NCBI GenBank assembly: GCA_021775095.1
Contig: JAJFII010000104.1
Span: 62,001 to 126,000 of the forward strand
From: Rhodospirillales bacterium
Lineage (GTDB): Bacteria > Pseudomonadota > Alphaproteobacteria > Rhodospirillales > Casp-alpha2
Length of the DNA stretch: 64,000 bases
Reading direction: 5' to 3'
Positions 25,707-35,836 of this stretch are shown piece after piece. The notes under the pieces were generated by a model. That model did no database searches, was not told the origin of the DNA, and saw nothing but the letters and a program-made list of their open reading frames with translations. Within the stretch, counting starts at the first letter, position 1; the number at the start of each line of letters is the position of its first letter. The position numbers and the translations under genes are program-made.

Positions 25707-27164
25707 ATGGCGGACCGATTGGACGATCTTTTGATCATGAATGCCCAGTCAAAAAGCGGTTTCCTGGATCGCACTTTAAATAACTTAAAAAGCGGTTGGC
25801 AGGCCATTGCCGGGGCCTCCTACGACGCGTCAGTTGCCGGTGATCGGCCCGATTTGCCGGAAGGTGATTTGGACCGCATTCGCAAACAAATGCTGGATTG
25901 TCTGGAAGGCAAGGGGGGTGAAGTCTCCGCCCGGGCCCGCGCCGCCGCGCTCGGGCATGTCTATCTGGCCCTGGATGGTACTGGGCGCGAGCGATTTTTG
26001 AGCCTTCTGGCGACGGAATTTGACGTCAACCCCGTGGGTGTTGACCAAGCCATTGGTGAAGTCCGCCGGTCCGATACGGCGGGCAAGCGTTCAAAAGCCG
26101 AAGAGGTCCTCCGATCGGCCCTTGTCGCCCCGCGCGTCAAGTTGCTGACGCAATTTAACGCCCTGCCGGAAGGGGTAAAATTTCTGGTCGACATGCGTGC
26201 GGACCTGCTGCCGTTGGTCCGCCATAAACCCGAGCTCAAGGGCCTCGACAACGACCTCAAAAATTTACTGACGTCGTGGTTTGATGTTGGGTTTTTGGAA
26301 CTCCGTTTGATTACCTGGGATTCATCGCCGGCTTCGCTTCTCGAAAAATTGATTGCCTATGAGGCCGTACATGCCATAGAAAGTTGGGACGATTTGAAAA
26401 ACCGGCTCGATTCTGATCGACGCTGTTTCGCTTATTTTCATCCCCACATGCCTGACGAACCATTGATCTTTGTGGAAGTCGCCCTGGTAAATGGAATCGC
26501 TGGCGATGTTCGCGCCCTGTTGGATGAAAACGCCCCCGTTATCGACCCGCGGTCTGCGGATACAGCGATCTTTTATTCCATTTCCAATGCTCAGAAGGGG
26601 TTGGCCGGGATTAGTTTTGGAAACTTCCTGATCAAAGGAGTCGTTGCCGAACTGGCTGCGGAATTTAAAAATCTCAAAACGTTTTCTACCCTGTCGCCCA
26701 TACCGGGATTTCGAAAGTGGTTGGATGAAGTGTTGGCGGAAGGTCGGGCTAACCTGCTGAAACCGAGCGAACGACGGGCCCTGAATTTGGCCACGGGCCG
26801 AGCCGGCGGGGCGAAGGGGGGACTGAAACAGGCGCTTAAAAGCGACGCCTGGTGTCAGGACGATAACCTGAATCTTGCCTTGCAGGCACCGCTTGTCAGG
26901 CTGGCAGCGCAATATTTGATGACGGCAAAGGGCCGGGATAACCGGGCGCGGGATCCGGTTGCCCATTTTCACCTCTCAAACGGTGCCATTATGGAGCGCC
27001 TGAACTGGATGGGAGACAGCTCGACAAACGGTATCAGGCAGTCTGCAGGGATAATGATTAACTATCTTTATAATCTGGATCGCATTGAGGACAATCATGA
27101 AGCTTATTCGGGTGCCAGACGAATAAAAACGTCATCATCTTTAAAAAACATCTGTAAAGGCTAA
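25707..27164 (+). CDS. Malonyl-CoA decarboxylase
   Basis: A 485-residue malonyl-CoA decarboxylase, which converts malonyl-CoA to acetyl-CoA and CO2. The N-terminal helical domain (~1-175) is followed by the GNAT-like catalytic domain. Key family motifs are the CFAYFHPHMPDEPLIFVEVAL strand, YSISNAQKGLAGISFGNFLIK and the hallmark FSTLSPIPGFRKWL. The C-terminal part has the family's His region (DPVAHFHLSNGA) and LNWMGDSSTNGIRQSAGIMINYLY. In bacteria it serves malonate use or controls malonyl-CoA level; no malonyl-CoA synthetase or malonate carrier is adjacent. ATG 25707 lies one base after the nnr stop. Confidence 0.95.
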   Translation: MADRLDDLLIMNAQSKSGFLDRTLNNLKSGWQAIAGASYDASVAGDRPDLPEGDLDRIRKQMLDCLEGKGGEVSARARAAALGHVYLALDGTGRERFLSLLATEFDVNPVGVDQAIGEVRRSDTAGKRSKAEEVLRSALVAPRVKLLTQFNALPEGVKFLVDMRADLLPLVRHKPELKGLDNDLKNLLTSWFDVGFLELRLITWDSSPASLLEKLIAYEAVHAIESWDDLKNRLDSDRRCFAYFHPHMPDEPLIFVEVALVNGIAGDVRALLDENAPVIDPRSADTAIFYSISNAQKGLAGISFGNFLIKGVVAELAAEFKNLKTFSTLSPIPGFRKWLDEVLAEGRANLLKPSERRALNLATGRAGGAKGGLKQALKSDAWCQDDNLNLALQAPLVRLAAQYLMTAKGRDNRARDPVAHFHLSNGAIMERLNWMGDSSTNGIRQSAGIMINYLYNLDRIEDNHEAYSGARRIKTSSSLKNICKG

Positions 27165-27283
27165 AGCTCCCAGTTTCTATATGGAACAAGGAAATTCGTA
27201 AGTGCCAATCCGGTAATTGACAGTGGGGGTATTTTGTTTATGTTCGCGTGCGCTTAGGGGGTCGAAGGGTCCTCGGCGGCAAC

Positions 27284-27368
27284 GCGGTCGTGGCGGAATT
27301 GGTATACGCGCTGGTTTTAGGTACCAGTCTCTTCGGGGATGAGAGTTCGAGTCTCTCCGACCGCACCA
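27284..27368 (+). tRNA. tRNA-Leu (anticodon TAG)
   Basis: This 85-base cloverleaf has acceptor GCGGTCG/CGACCGC, anticodon stem CTGGT/ACCAG with loop TTTAGGT (anticodon TAG), a long variable arm (TCTCTTCGGGGAT), a GTTCGAGTC T-loop and an encoded ACCA end. It lies 119 bases after malonyl-CoA decarboxylase and 103 bases before tig. Confidence 0.97.
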
Positions 27369-27374
27369 GTTTTG

Positions 27375-27414
27375 CCCTGTCAGGGTCTGACAGGGTTGAT
27401 GTCGAATTTTTTTT
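27375..27414 (+). terminator. Hairpin and T-tract after tRNA-Leu
   Basis: A perfect 8-base stem (CCCTGTCA/TGACAGGG, 5-base loop) at 27375-27395 is followed after 11 bases by a run of eight T. The spacing between stem and T-run is too long for a textbook terminator, so it may instead be a processing signal or a partial attenuator ahead of tig. Confidence 0.4.
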
Positions 27415-27471
27415 AACTCCGGACAATCCGCAATTTTCGGGTTGTCCACAGCTAATCCGGTTGGGATTTCC

Positions 27472-28932
27472 ATGCAGGTTTCAGAGACAAAATCCGAAGG
27501 GTTGAGCCGCGAGTTTTCCGTCAGCTTACCCGCGAGCGAAATTGAAGAAAAGATCAGTCACCGATTGAAGGAGATTGCCAAGACTGCTCAGTTGCCAGGC
27601 TTTCGTCCCGGTAAGGTCCCTGTATCCATGTTGCGCAAGCGCTATGGTCCGTCAGTGATGGGTGAAATTTTGGAAAAAGCCGTTGGCGATTCTTCACAGC
27701 AGGCGTTAGCTGAAAAGGATGTCCGTCCGGCCATGCAGCCGGAAATCGAAATTACAGCCTTTGATGAAGGTAAGGATCTGGAATACACGATCAAAGTTGA
27801 ATGTTTGCCGGAAATCAAACCCGTCGACTTTTCCAAGATCGAGCTGGAGCGCCTGATCCCGACGCCCGACGAAAAGGAAATTCAGTCGGCCTTAGAAAAC
27901 ATTGCCAGTAGCAATAAAACGTCTGCGCCGCTCAAAAAGAAACGCAAAAGTAAATCCGGTGATGTTTTGATCATCGATTTTGTCGGCAGTGTTGACGGCG
28001 AAGAGTTCGCCGGTGGCAAAGCCGACGGGTATGAACTGGAGCTTGGTTCAAATAGCTTTATTCCGGGATTTGAGGACCAGTTGGTCGGGACCAATGCCGA
28101 AGATGATGTGGTAGTAAACGTTGATTTTCCAGCCGAATACGGCGCGGCGGAATTAGCTGGTAAGGCAGCGGTATTTAAGGTTCTGGTCAAAGAAATACGC
28201 GAAGCTCAGCCAGCTGAAATCGATGATGAACTGGCCAAAAAGCTGGGCCTCGAGAGTTTGGACAAACTAAAAGCAACCATTGCCGAAGAACAGGGTCGTG
28301 AACTTAAGAGCATGGCCAGGTTGCGCACCAAACGTCACTTGCTCGACCAATTGACCGAATCCTGTGATTTTGATATTCCGCAAAAGCTTGCGGAAACGGA
28401 ATTTGAGTCCATATGGACACAGTATGAGGAGCAAAAAAAATCCGGTGAAGCTGAAGACGATAACGAAGACCTGAGTGAGGAAGAGCAGCGCGCGGAATTT
28501 AAGGAGATTGCCGAACGCCGGGTGAGCCTAGGCCTGCTATTATCGGAAATTGGCCGTTTGAATAACATCCAGGTCAGCCAGGATGATGTCACCCGGGCGA
28601 TCATGGAACAGGCGCAGCAGTACCAGGGTCAGGAACAAGCGGTTATGGAGTTTTACCAGAAAAACCCCGAGGCCATGCAGCAGATTACGGCACCGCTTTA
28701 TGAAGAGAAGGTTGTCGATTTTATAATCGAACTCGCAAAAGTCACCGACCGGCCGGTAACCGTTGATGAAATGATGAAGGCCATGGAGGCTGACAGCGAA
28801 GAAGCGGAAAAGAAAGCCAAGAAAAAAACGAAGAATAAAACCCCGTCAAAAAAAGCAGCAAAATCAGTTGATGACAAACCGGCACCAAAGAAAAAGAAGT
28901 CTCCGGTTAAGAAAGCTGCCAAAAAGGATTAA
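27472..28932 (+). CDS. tig: Trigger factor
   Basis: A 486-residue ribosome-associated chaperone and peptidyl-prolyl isomerase. The N-terminal ribosome-binding domain contains the signature [10 protein letters not shown]. The FKBP-type PPIase domain has [16 protein letters not shown] and [12 protein letters not shown]. The helical C-terminal substrate-binding domain follows. The last ~45 residues form a Lys/Ala/Pro tail (repeated [15 protein letters not shown]) not found in E. coli trigger factor. ATG 27472 fits the usual MQVSETxSEGL start and has GGGA upstream. It heads the tig-clpP-clpX-lon proteostasis run. Confidence 0.96.
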   Translation: MQVSETKSEGLSREFSVSLPASEIEEKISHRLKEIAKTAQLPGFRPGKVPVSMLRKRYGPSVMGEILEKAVGDSSQQALAEKDVRPAMQPEIEITAFDEGKDLEYTIKVECLPEIKPVDFSKIELERLIPTPDEKEIQSALENIASSNKTSAPLKKKRKSKSGDVLIIDFVGSVDGEEFAGGKADGYELELGSNSFIPGFEDQLVGTNAEDDVVVNVDFPAEYGAAELAGKAAVFKVLVKEIREAQPAEIDDELAKKLGLESLDKLKATIAEEQGRELKSMARLRTKRHLLDQLTESCDFDIPQKLAETEFESIWTQYEEQKKSGEAEDDNEDLSEEEQRAEFKEIAERRVSLGLLLSEIGRLNNIQVSQDDVTRAIMEQAQQYQGQEQAVMEFYQKNPEAMQQITAPLYEEKVVDFIIELAKVTDRPVTVDEMMKAMEADSEEAEKKAKKKTKNKTPSKKAAKSVDDKPAPKKKKSPVKKAAKKD

Positions 28933-28985
28933 TCCCGCATCGCCATTTGATGCATAGAATGTGTAAAGAAAAGGATATTTGGCTC

Positions 28986-29642
28986 ATGCACCATCCCGTA
29001 GACACCTACATGAACAATCTTGTTCCGATGGTTATAGAGACGACAAATCGGGGCGAACGATCCTATGATATTTATTCCCGTTTATTAAAAGAACGTATTA
29101 TCTTTTTGACCGGTGGCGTAAACGATGCGGTGTCGAGTCTGATCTGCGCGCAGCTGCTGTTTTTGGAATCAGAAAATCCGTCGAAAGATATTTCGTTCTA
29201 TATCAATTCTCCCGGCGGGGTCGTGACGTCAGGTTTGGCTATTTATGACACCATGCGCTACATTCGTCCGGATGTATCAACGGTTTGTATCGGCCAGGCG
29301 GCATCCATGGGGTCGTTGTTGTTATGCGCTGGTGCCGCCGGCAAACGGTATGCATTGCCAAATTCACGTGTCATGGTCCACCAACCCTCAGGCGGTGCCC
29401 AGGGACAGGCGTCTGATATCGAAATCCAGGCCCGTGAGATCCTTAAAATTCGTGAGCGTCTTAATCAGATTTACGTCGAGCATACGCAAAAGTCGCTCGA
29501 CGAAATTGAAAAAACCCTGGACCGTGATAGCTACCTGAGCGCTGAAGAGGCCAAGGCCTTTGGGTTGATCGACGAGGTTGTCGACGCCCGTCCGGCGCTT
29601 GATGGTGATGATGTATCGTCGGATAGCAAGCCAAAAGACTGA
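28986..29642 (+). CDS. clpP: ATP-dependent Clp protease proteolytic subunit
   Basis: The 218-residue serine peptidase forms the double-heptamer chamber that works with ClpX or ClpA. The catalytic triad is S107 (GQAASMGS), H132 (MVHQPSGG) and D181 (DRDSYLS). Ordered family motifs include [24 protein letters not shown] and [17 protein letters not shown] 28986 is selected because AAGGA lies upstream and it gives the common N-terminus before VPMVIE; ATG 28947 is also in frame but less likely. It lies 53 bases after tig. Confidence 0.97.
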   Translation: MHHPVDTYMNNLVPMVIETTNRGERSYDIYSRLLKERIIFLTGGVNDAVSSLICAQLLFLESENPSKDISFYINSPGGVVTSGLAIYDTMRYIRPDVSTVCIGQAASMGSLLLCAGAAGKRYALPNSRVMVHQPSGGAQGQASDIEIQAREILKIRERLNQIYVEHTQKSLDEIEKTLDRDSYLSAEEAKAFGLIDEVVDARPALDGDDVSSDSKPKD

Positions 29643-29767
29643 TCGTGATCGCTCACGGTTATAACTTTAAATCGGATCCGTGGCCTAAAAAACCCCGATA
29701 TCTCATTATCTTAGGTGTCATTGCGATGTCTGCTAGGCGGTAAGTTTTTTTATCCTCCTGTTTTGCA

Positions 29768-29797
29768 TTGTTTGTTCCCGTCTCAAGCGGGTAATAT
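29768..29797 (+). promoter_or_regulatory. Candidate promoter of clpX
   Basis: TTGTTT (29768-29773) and TAATAT (29792-29797) are separated by 18 bases, 36 bases before the clpX start in a 190-base gap after clpP. The -10 box is strong and the -35 box weak. Confidence 0.35.
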
Positions 29798-29832
29798 GAG
29801 GCACTCAGTACGATCTATCTAATGGAGTACCC

Positions 29833-31101
29833 ATGAGCAAATCTTCCAGTGGAGATTCAAAAAATACGTTGTATTGCTCCTTTTGCGGAAAGAGCCAGCA
29901 TGAAGTTCGCAAACTGATCGCCGGACCCACGGTATTTATTTGTGATGAATGTGTTGAGCTCTGTATGGATATCATCCGTGAAGAGCATAAAACGAGTCTC
30001 GTAAAATCCGGTGACGGTGTGCCAACTCCTGGTGATATCTGCAGTGTCCTTGACGATTACGTCATCGGCCAGTATCGCGCCAAACGGGTACTGTCCGTTG
30101 CCGTTCATAATCACTACAAAAGGCTGAACCACAGTGGCGGTAAGGGAAGTGATGTTGAACTGGCAAAATCCAATATTTTGCTGGTTGGTCCGACCGGGTG
30201 CGGTAAAACCCTGTTGGCACAGACTCTGGCGAGAATTCTTGACGTGCCCTTTACCATGGCAGATGCGACAACCTTGACGGAAGCCGGATATGTCGGCGAA
30301 GACGTCGAAAACATCATCTTAAAGCTGTTGCAATCGGCCGATTACAATGTGGAGCGGGCGCAGCGCGGCATCGTATATATTGACGAAGTCGATAAAATTT
30401 CACGTAAATCGGATAATCCGTCGATAACCCGTGATGTCTCCGGCGAAGGCGTGCAGCAGGCGTTACTGAAAATTATGGAAGGTACTGTTGCCAGTGTGCC
30501 CCCACAGGGCGGTCGCAAGCATCCCCAGCAGGAATTTTTACAAGTTGATACGACAAATATCCTATTCATTTGCGGCGGTGCTTTCGCCGGGCTCGATAAA
30601 ATCATTTCGTCACGGGGAAAAGGGTCGTCAATTGGTTTTGGTGCCGACGTTGAATCCGAGGACGAACGTCAAACCGGTGAGATCCTGCGCGAACTGGAAC
30701 CCGAAGATCTGTTGAAATTTGGATTGATTCCTGAATTTGTCGGTCGTTTGCCTGTATTGGCGACGCTTGAGGACCTGGACGAATCCGCATTAATTGAGAT
30801 CCTAACGGAACCCAAAAATGCCTTGGTAAAACAGTACCAGCGCCTATTCGAAATGGAAGACGTAAAGCTTGGATTTTCGGAAGGGGCCTTGGAAGCGATT
30901 GCCAAAAAGGCCGTTCAGAGAAAAACCGGTGCCCGCGGATTGCGTTCCATCATGGAAAATATCCTTTTGGATACGATGTATGATTTACCTGGCATTGAAG
31001 GTGTTGAGGAAATTGTCATCAACCGGGAAGTCGCAGAGGACGGTGGAAATCCACTTTATATTTACGCCGAGCGGGCAGAAGAAGTAGAGACCAGCGCCTG
31101 A
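29833..31101 (+). CDS. clpX: ATP-dependent Clp protease ATP-binding subunit ClpX
   Basis: The 422-residue AAA+ unfoldase feeds substrates to ClpP. The N-terminal zinc-binding domain has C15, C18, C37 and C40 (YCSFCGK and [10 protein letters not shown]). Walker A is GPTGCGKT and Walker [11 protein letters not shown]. The pore loop GYVGEDVE and the ClpP-contacting IGF-type loop (SIGFGAD) are present, with sensor 2 GARGLRSI near the C-terminus. The length is normal. It follows clpP after 190 bases, enough for its own promoter. Confidence 0.98.
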   Translation: MSKSSSGDSKNTLYCSFCGKSQHEVRKLIAGPTVFICDECVELCMDIIREEHKTSLVKSGDGVPTPGDICSVLDDYVIGQYRAKRVLSVAVHNHYKRLNHSGGKGSDVELAKSNILLVGPTGCGKTLLAQTLARILDVPFTMADATTLTEAGYVGEDVENIILKLLQSADYNVERAQRGIVYIDEVDKISRKSDNPSITRDVSGEGVQQALLKIMEGTVASVPPQGGRKHPQQEFLQVDTTNILFICGGAFAGLDKIISSRGKGSSIGFGADVESEDERQTGEILRELEPEDLLKFGLIPEFVGRLPVLATLEDLDESALIEILTEPKNALVKQYQRLFEMEDVKLGFSEGALEAIAKKAVQRKTGARGLRSIMENILLDTMYDLPGIEGVEEIVINREVAEDGGNPLYIYAERAEEVETSA

Positions 31102-31121
31102 TCAAGATCATTTGATCGGGG

Positions 31122-31151
31122 GTTGCACGTCGGGTTTTGTCATCCCATTTA
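31122..31151 (+). promoter_or_regulatory. Candidate heat-shock (RpoH-type) promoter of lon
   Basis: GTTGCA (31122-31127), a 16-base spacer and CCCATTTA (31144-31151) resemble an RpoH promoter, with the -10 box fitting better than the -35 box. It lies 67 bases before lon, which is a heat-shock gene in many bacteria. Confidence 0.35.
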
Positions 31152-31218
31152 ATAGACGAACCGTTGGTTCATCTGTTTTAGTAATTTGACCACCTCTTTT
31201 AAAAAAGGCTGATATTCT

Positions 31219-33624
31219 GTGACGAATCAGATCGATAATTACCCCGTCCTTCCGTTACGCGACATTGTCGTTTTCCCACATATGATTGTGCCGCTTTTTG
31301 TTGGTCGGGAAAAGTCCGTACGCGCTTTGGAAGACGTCATGAAGGATGACAAACAAATTCTTCTTGTCGCGCAAAAAAATGCAACTCAGGATGACCCGGA
31401 ACCCGGTGATATATATGGTGTCGGTACGGTTTCGACGGTTCTGCAATTGCTTAAGCTGCCCGATGGGACGGTAAAGGTCCTGGTTGAGGGTGTGCAACGG
31501 GCACATATATCAGAGTTCGTCGATAATCCTGAATTTTTTGAAGCCAGCGCCATGTTGCTGGAAGAGGACCCACAGGACGAAAGTGAGCTTGAGGCTCTTT
31601 CACGAACCGTGGTGGCACAATTTGAGCAATATATAAAACTTAATAAAAAAATTCCGCCGGAGGTATTGGTCTCGATAAATCAAATCGAAGATGCAAGTAA
31701 ACTGGCTGACACCGTTGCCTCACATCTGGCCTTAAAGATTTCGGAAAAACAGGAATTGTTGGAAGCGGGTTCGATTACGGAACGACTGGAGCGGGTCTAC
31801 TCCTATATGGAATCTGAAATCGACGTTTTGCAGGTTGAGAAAAAAATCCGCAATCGGGTCAAACGTCAGATGGAGAAAACCCAGCGCGAATATTATCTGA
31901 ATGAGCAATTAAAAGCGATTCAGAAGGAGTTGGGTGATTCCGACGACGGTAAGGATGAAACCGCAGAACTCGAAGAAAAGATCAAAAAAACCAAACTTTC
32001 AAAAGAGGCACGAGAGAAATCTTTGGCCGAATTGAAAAAGCTGAAATCCATGAGCCCCATGTCGGCGGAAGCTACAGTTGTTCGCAACTATCTCGACTGG
32101 ATGCTGGGTATTCCCTGGAAAAAACGTTCGCGGACGAAGAAGGATTTGACGGAAGCGCAAGGTATTTTGGATGCAGATCACTATGGTCTTGAAAAAGTCA
32201 AAGAACGTATCATTGAGTATCTTGCGGTTCAGCAGCGAACTAACAAAGTTTCAGGCCCGATCCTATGCCTTGTTGGACCCCCGGGTGTTGGCAAAACATC
32301 CTTGGGAAAATCCATAGCAACGGCAACGGGACGGAATTTTGTCCGGATGTCCTTAGGTGGGGTGCGGGATGAGTCCGAAATTCGGGGGCACCGGCGTACC
32401 TATATTGGTTCCATGCCGGGCAAAGTTGTCCAGGGTATGAAAAAAGCCAAGTCTTCCAATCCGCTGTTTCTGTTGGATGAAGTTGACAAAATGGGTCAGG
32501 ACTGGCGCGGTGATCCTGCGTCTGCTTTGTTGGAAGTGCTTGATCCTGAACAAAACAATGCCTTTAATGACCATTACCTGGAAGTCGATTATGATCTGTC
32601 CGATGTGATGTTCGTGACAACCGCGAATACCATGAATATGCCGGCACCCCTATTGGACCGGATGGAAATTATTCGTCTGTCCGGATACACGGAAGATGAA
32701 AAAGTTGAAATTGCTAATCGACACCTGGTCTCGAAGCAGGTTAAGAACCATGGTTTGAAGGACGGCGAATGGTCAATTTCAGAATCCGGGTTGCGCGATT
32801 TGATCCGTTATTACACCCGTGAATCCGGTGTTCGAAATCTTGAACGTGAGCTGGCCAACCTGGCCCGCAAGGCGGTCAAGGAAATCATTACCAGCGACAA
32901 GGACCGGATCGAAGTCACCCATGAAAACCTCGGCTCCTACGCCGGCATTAAAAGGTATCGTTATGGTGAGATTGAGGCCGAAGACATGGTTGGCGTGACC
33001 ACTGGGTTGGCCTGGACGGAAGTTGGCGGTGAATTATTGAATATCGAAGCCGTGATGGTTCCGGGTAAAGGTAAAATGACGATCACCGGTAAATTGGGCG
33101 AAGTTATGACCGAATCCATTCAGGCGGCTAAATCCTATGTCCAGTCGCGGGCCCTCGATTTTGGAATCATTCCGCCGGTATTTACGAAAAACGATATTCA
33201 CGTTCACGTGCCAGAAGGGGCGACACCCAAGGACGGACCATCAGCCGGTGTGGGGATGGTGACCTCGATTGTTTCGGTGTTAACCAATACCGCCGTTCGC
33301 AAGGATGTCGCCATGACGGGTGAGGTCACCCTGCGTGGACGGGTTCTGCCAATTGGCGGGCTCAAGGAAAAACTTTTGGCAGCGTTGCGAGGTGGGATCA
33401 AAACCGTATTGATCCCGAAGGACAACGAGAAGGATCTGGAAGATATTCCCGAAAACGTCACGTCGGGGTTGAAAATCATTCCTGTGACCGTTGTTGATGA
33501 AGTTCTGGTTCATGCTTTGGTTAGTGAACTGACTCCCATCGAATGGTCCGAGGAGGACGCCCTGGCTGCACCGATTGCGAAAAATCCCGATGGGGAAGAC
33601 GTCGGCGATCAGATGACCCATTAG
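31219..33624 (+). CDS. lon: ATP-dependent protease La
   Basis: An 801-residue Lon protease that degrades misfolded and regulatory proteins. The N-terminal LON substrate domain ([20 protein letters not shown]) is followed by a coiled-coil stretch with [20 protein letters not shown]. The AAA+ module has Walker [29 protein letters not shown] and Walker [10 protein letters not shown]. The C-terminal serine-lysine peptidase has its catalytic Ser at ~675 in [10 protein letters not shown]. The start is GTG 31219. It stands after clpX with a 117-base gap and is closed by a strong terminator. Confidence 0.98.
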   Translation: MTNQIDNYPVLPLRDIVVFPHMIVPLFVGREKSVRALEDVMKDDKQILLVAQKNATQDDPEPGDIYGVGTVSTVLQLLKLPDGTVKVLVEGVQRAHISEFVDNPEFFEASAMLLEEDPQDESELEALSRTVVAQFEQYIKLNKKIPPEVLVSINQIEDASKLADTVASHLALKISEKQELLEAGSITERLERVYSYMESEIDVLQVEKKIRNRVKRQMEKTQREYYLNEQLKAIQKELGDSDDGKDETAELEEKIKKTKLSKEAREKSLAELKKLKSMSPMSAEATVVRNYLDWMLGIPWKKRSRTKKDLTEAQGILDADHYGLEKVKERIIEYLAVQQRTNKVSGPILCLVGPPGVGKTSLGKSIATATGRNFVRMSLGGVRDESEIRGHRRTYIGSMPGKVVQGMKKAKSSNPLFLLDEVDKMGQDWRGDPASALLEVLDPEQNNAFNDHYLEVDYDLSDVMFVTTANTMNMPAPLLDRMEIIRLSGYTEDEKVEIANRHLVSKQVKNHGLKDGEWSISESGLRDLIRYYTRESGVRNLERELANLARKAVKEIITSDKDRIEVTHENLGSYAGIKRYRYGEIEAEDMVGVTTGLAWTEVGGELLNIEAVMVPGKGKMTITGKLGEVMTESIQAAKSYVQSRALDFGIIPPVFTKNDIHVHVPEGATPKDGPSAGVGMVTSIVSVLTNTAVRKDVAMTGEVTLRGRVLPIGGLKEKLLAALRGGIKTVLIPKDNEKDLEDIPENVTSGLKIIPVTVVDEVLVHALVSELTPIEWSEEDALAAPIAKNPDGEDVGDQMTH

Positions 33625-33690
33625 ACGGTGTGAAGTCTTAAAAAGGAAGAAGAGATGGTGTCTGACTGATTCTTTCCGATTCGCCTAATA

Positions 33691-33733
33691 ACGCGCTGAA
33701 ACCCCGGATTTCTAAGGGACAGCGCGTTTTTTT
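33691..33733 (+). terminator. Intrinsic terminator of lon
   Basis: The stem CGCGCTG/CAGCGCG (33692-33698 with 33720-33726, extended by an A-T pair) has a 21-base loop and is followed by seven T. It lies about 67 bases after the lon stop. The 323-base lon-hupB gap holds this hairpin and the hupB promoter. Confidence 0.8.
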
Positions 33734-33829
33734 AGGGCCGATTGCTAATATTTCTGGCTTAAACATCGTTGCAGACTGGGGACTTAGCCCAAAACCGCAG
33801 TTTTCTGCGAAAAAAACAACGTTATCCAA

Positions 33830-33857
33830 TTGACGTGATCGAAAACTGCCTTATAAA
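33830..33857 (+). promoter_or_regulatory. Promoter of hupB
   Basis: TTGACG (33830-33835), a 16-base spacer and TATAAA (33852-33857) make a strong sigma70-type match about 90 bases upstream of the HU gene, which implies a leader of about 80 bases. Confidence 0.6.
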
Positions 33858-33947
33858 TTTTACACATCTAGTGGGTTCAGCAAAGAGTTAGAAAGTTGGA
33901 CCTAAATTACTTTTACCTTTCACCACCTTAATAGAAGGGGCTTTTAA

Positions 33948-34220
33948 ATGAATAAAAATGATCTCGTAGCTGCGGTAGCTACAAGTACGGGTTTGTCCAA
34001 GGCCGACGCAACTAAGGCCGTAGATGGCGTATTTGATGCGATCACCGGCACACTTAAGGGCGGCTCGGAAGTTCGTCTTGTTGGATTTGGTACGTTCAGT
34101 GTTTCTGCCCGTGCCGCAACAACAGGACGTAACCCCCGTACGGGTGAGTCGATCCAGATTCCAGCTTCCAACCAGCCTAAATTCAAAGCCGGTAAGGGCC
34201 TGAAAGCGGCTGTCAACTAA
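33948..34220 (+). CDS. hupB: HU family DNA-binding protein
   Basis: A 90-residue HU protein, a small dimeric nucleoid protein that bends DNA. The sequence follows the family from MNKNDLVAAVA through the helical half (KADATKAVDGVFDAI) to VRLVGFGTFSVSARAA, the DNA-binding arm GRNPRTGESIQIPAS with the intercalating Pro, and the C-terminal KFKAGKGLKAAVN. It has its own promoter and terminator, which fits high expression. Its place directly after lon is the usual alphaproteobacterial arrangement. Confidence 0.98.
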   Translation: MNKNDLVAAVATSTGLSKADATKAVDGVFDAITGTLKGGSEVRLVGFGTFSVSARAATTGRNPRTGESIQIPASNQPKFKAGKGLKAAVN

Positions 34221-34242
34221 GACGCGGTGATTGATCATATAG

Positions 34243-34276
34243 ATCGGCCGTCCGGTTGGGCGGCCGATTTTATTTT
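34243..34276 (+). terminator. Intrinsic terminator of hupB
   Basis: A perfect 8-base stem ATCGGCCG/CGGCCGAT with a 10-base loop, followed by TTTATTTT, lies 22 bases after the hupB stop. Confidence 0.88.
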
Positions 34277-34351
34277 GTCCGATAAAATGATTTAAAACAC
34301 TTGTCATTACCCCGCTAAAACTTGTATTTATCGGCAATCAAAATAGCTTAA

Positions 34352-34427
34352 GGGCGGTTAGCTCAGCTGGGAGAGCGCCACGTTTACACCGTGGATGTCG
34401 GGGGTTCGAGCCCCTCACCGCCCACCA
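34352..34427 (+). tRNA. tRNA-Val (anticodon TAC)
   Basis: A 76-base cloverleaf with acceptor GGGCGGT/ACCGCCC, D-arm GCTCAGCTGGGAGAGC, anticodon stem CCACG/CGTGG around TTTACAC (anticodon TAC), T-arm GGGGGTTCGAGCCCC and an encoded ACCA end. Confidence 0.98.
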
Positions 34428-34541
34428 TTTCCTTAATCTTATTTTGACTCCCTATCTGCCTCAAATAAGGGCGTTTTTGGAATCCCTGTTAAATGAGATT
34501 GTATTCTCTTGAAAGAATTTTTGATATTTGAATTACCTTGC

Positions 34542-34570
34542 TTGACACCCCATAGGGGGTAGATTACATC
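34542..34570 (+). promoter_or_regulatory. Candidate promoter of tRNA-Asp
   Basis: TTGACA (34542-34547), a 17-base spacer and TACATC (34565-34570) lie 52 bases before tRNA-Asp. The -35 box is consensus and the -10 box weak. Confidence 0.45.
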
Positions 34571-34622
34571 AAGCGTCGTTCGCAGGTGCCAGCATTAATC
34601 GGGTTTGCGATACGGTTTAGGA

Positions 34623-34699
<77 letters not shown>

Positions 34700-34730
34700 C
34701 TTTCCTAAAAGCGAATTGAAAATTGAATGT

Positions 34731-34753
34731 AAAAGCCCCGTAAGGGGCTTTTT
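34731..34753 (+). terminator. Intrinsic terminator after tRNA-Asp
   Basis: AAAAGCCCC and GGGGCTTTT form a stem with a GTAA loop and run into TTTTT. It separates the tRNA unit from the nuo operon, so nuoA needs a promoter between 34754 and 34882, where I saw no clear consensus. Confidence 0.9.
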
Positions 34754-34882
34754 GCTTTTTAGGTTAAGCCCTTGCGACACCGAGGTTTTTGTATTGCGAA
34801 AACCGGGATTGTAAGGCACGTTAAGTAAAATTAACCATGGCCTCCGCGAGAGTGGCAGAATACTAACAAAAAGGGTAACGAC

Positions 34883-35248
34883 GTGGAATCGTTGGTCGCA
34901 AGTTACTTACCGATTCTGATTTTCCTGGGGATTGCGGTTGGCATTGCTGTCATCGCAATTTTGGCTTCTGTTATTGTTGCAACCCAACGCCCCGACGTCG
35001 AGAAAAATTCTCCGTACGAATGTGGATTTGAGCCGTTTGATGATGCGCGCCATAAATTTGACGTTCGGTTTTACCTGGTTGCTATTCTTTTTATTATTTT
35101 CGATCTCGAAGTCGCCTTTTTGTTCCCCTGGGCCATTAGTCTGGGTCAGATTGGCATGTTTGGTTTTTGGTCGATGATGATCTTCTTGGGAATTCTGACA
35201 ATTGGTTTTGTCTACGAATGGCGTAAAGGAGCCCTGGAATGGGAGTAG
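34883..35248 (+). CDS. nuoA: NADH-quinone oxidoreductase subunit A
   Basis: A 121-residue membrane subunit of complex I with three transmembrane helices. The conserved loop between helices 1 and 2 reads [32 protein letters not shown], including the Cys region exposed on deactivation in mitochondrial ND3. The start is GTG 34883 with AAGGG 7 bases upstream. It is the first gene of the nuo operon and overlaps nuoB by ten bases. Confidence 0.97.
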   Translation: MESLVASYLPILIFLGIAVGIAVIAILASVIVATQRPDVEKNSPYECGFEPFDDARHKFDVRFYLVAILFIIFDLEVAFLFPWAISLGQIGMFGFWSMMIFLGILTIGFVYEWRKGALEWE

Positions 35249-35793
35249 AGGCATCCATGCAAGCCAATCAGGGAACGCCGTTGGCGCCGGGCCCGGATCA
35301 GGATTTAATCATCCGTCAGGTGACCGGCGAATTGCAGGACAAGGGGTTTGTTCTCGCCAATGTGGATAAGGTGGTTAACTGGGCCCGTACTGGCTCGTTG
35401 TGGCCGATGACCTTTGGTCTGGCCTGTTGTGCCGTCGAGATGATTCACGCCTATATGCCCCGTTATGACCTGGACCGATTTGGCGTTGTGCCCCGTCCGA
35501 GTCCTCGCCAATCCGACGTTATTATCGTGGCTGGAACTTTAACCAATAAAATGGCACCGGCATTTCGCAAAGTATATGATCAGATGGCGGAGCCGCGTTA
35601 TGTACTTTCCAAGGGGTCGTGTGCCAATGGTGGCGGATATTACCATTATTCCTATTCTGTGGTTCGCGGATGTGATCGAATTGTTCCTGTCGATGTTTAC
35701 GTACCGGGATGCCCTCCGACGGCGGAGGCACTGATTTATGGTGTTATGCAATTGCAGAAAAAAATTAGACGGACTGGGACGATTTGGCGTTAA
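35239..35793 (+). CDS. nuoB: NADH-quinone oxidoreductase subunit B
   Basis: A 184-residue subunit that carries the terminal [4Fe-4S] cluster N2, next to the quinone site. The ligands are the adjacent C63 and C64 (GLACCAVEM), C128 (SKGSCANGG) and C158 (VPGCPP). The long [19 protein letters not shown] loop is typical. The start may be ATG 35239 or ATG 35257; the first overlaps nuoA and gives an ~18-residue N-terminal extension. Confidence 0.97.
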   Translation: MGVEASMQANQGTPLAPGPDQDLIIRQVTGELQDKGFVLANVDKVVNWARTGSLWPMTFGLACCAVEMIHAYMPRYDLDRFGVVPRPSPRQSDVIIVAGTLTNKMAPAFRKVYDQMAEPRYVLSKGSCANGGGYYHYSYSVVRGCDRIVPVDVYVPGCPPTAEALIYGVMQLQKKIRRTGTIWR

Positions 35794-35836
35794 GCCAATT
35801 TAAAAGCCCACTTATTTGAATAGGCCGGACGTAGGC

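Noticed and set aside
29643-29767. Terminator between clpP and clpX
   Set aside because: A small CGTGA/TCACG hairpin lies right after clpP but has no T-run, and the later T-run has no stem.
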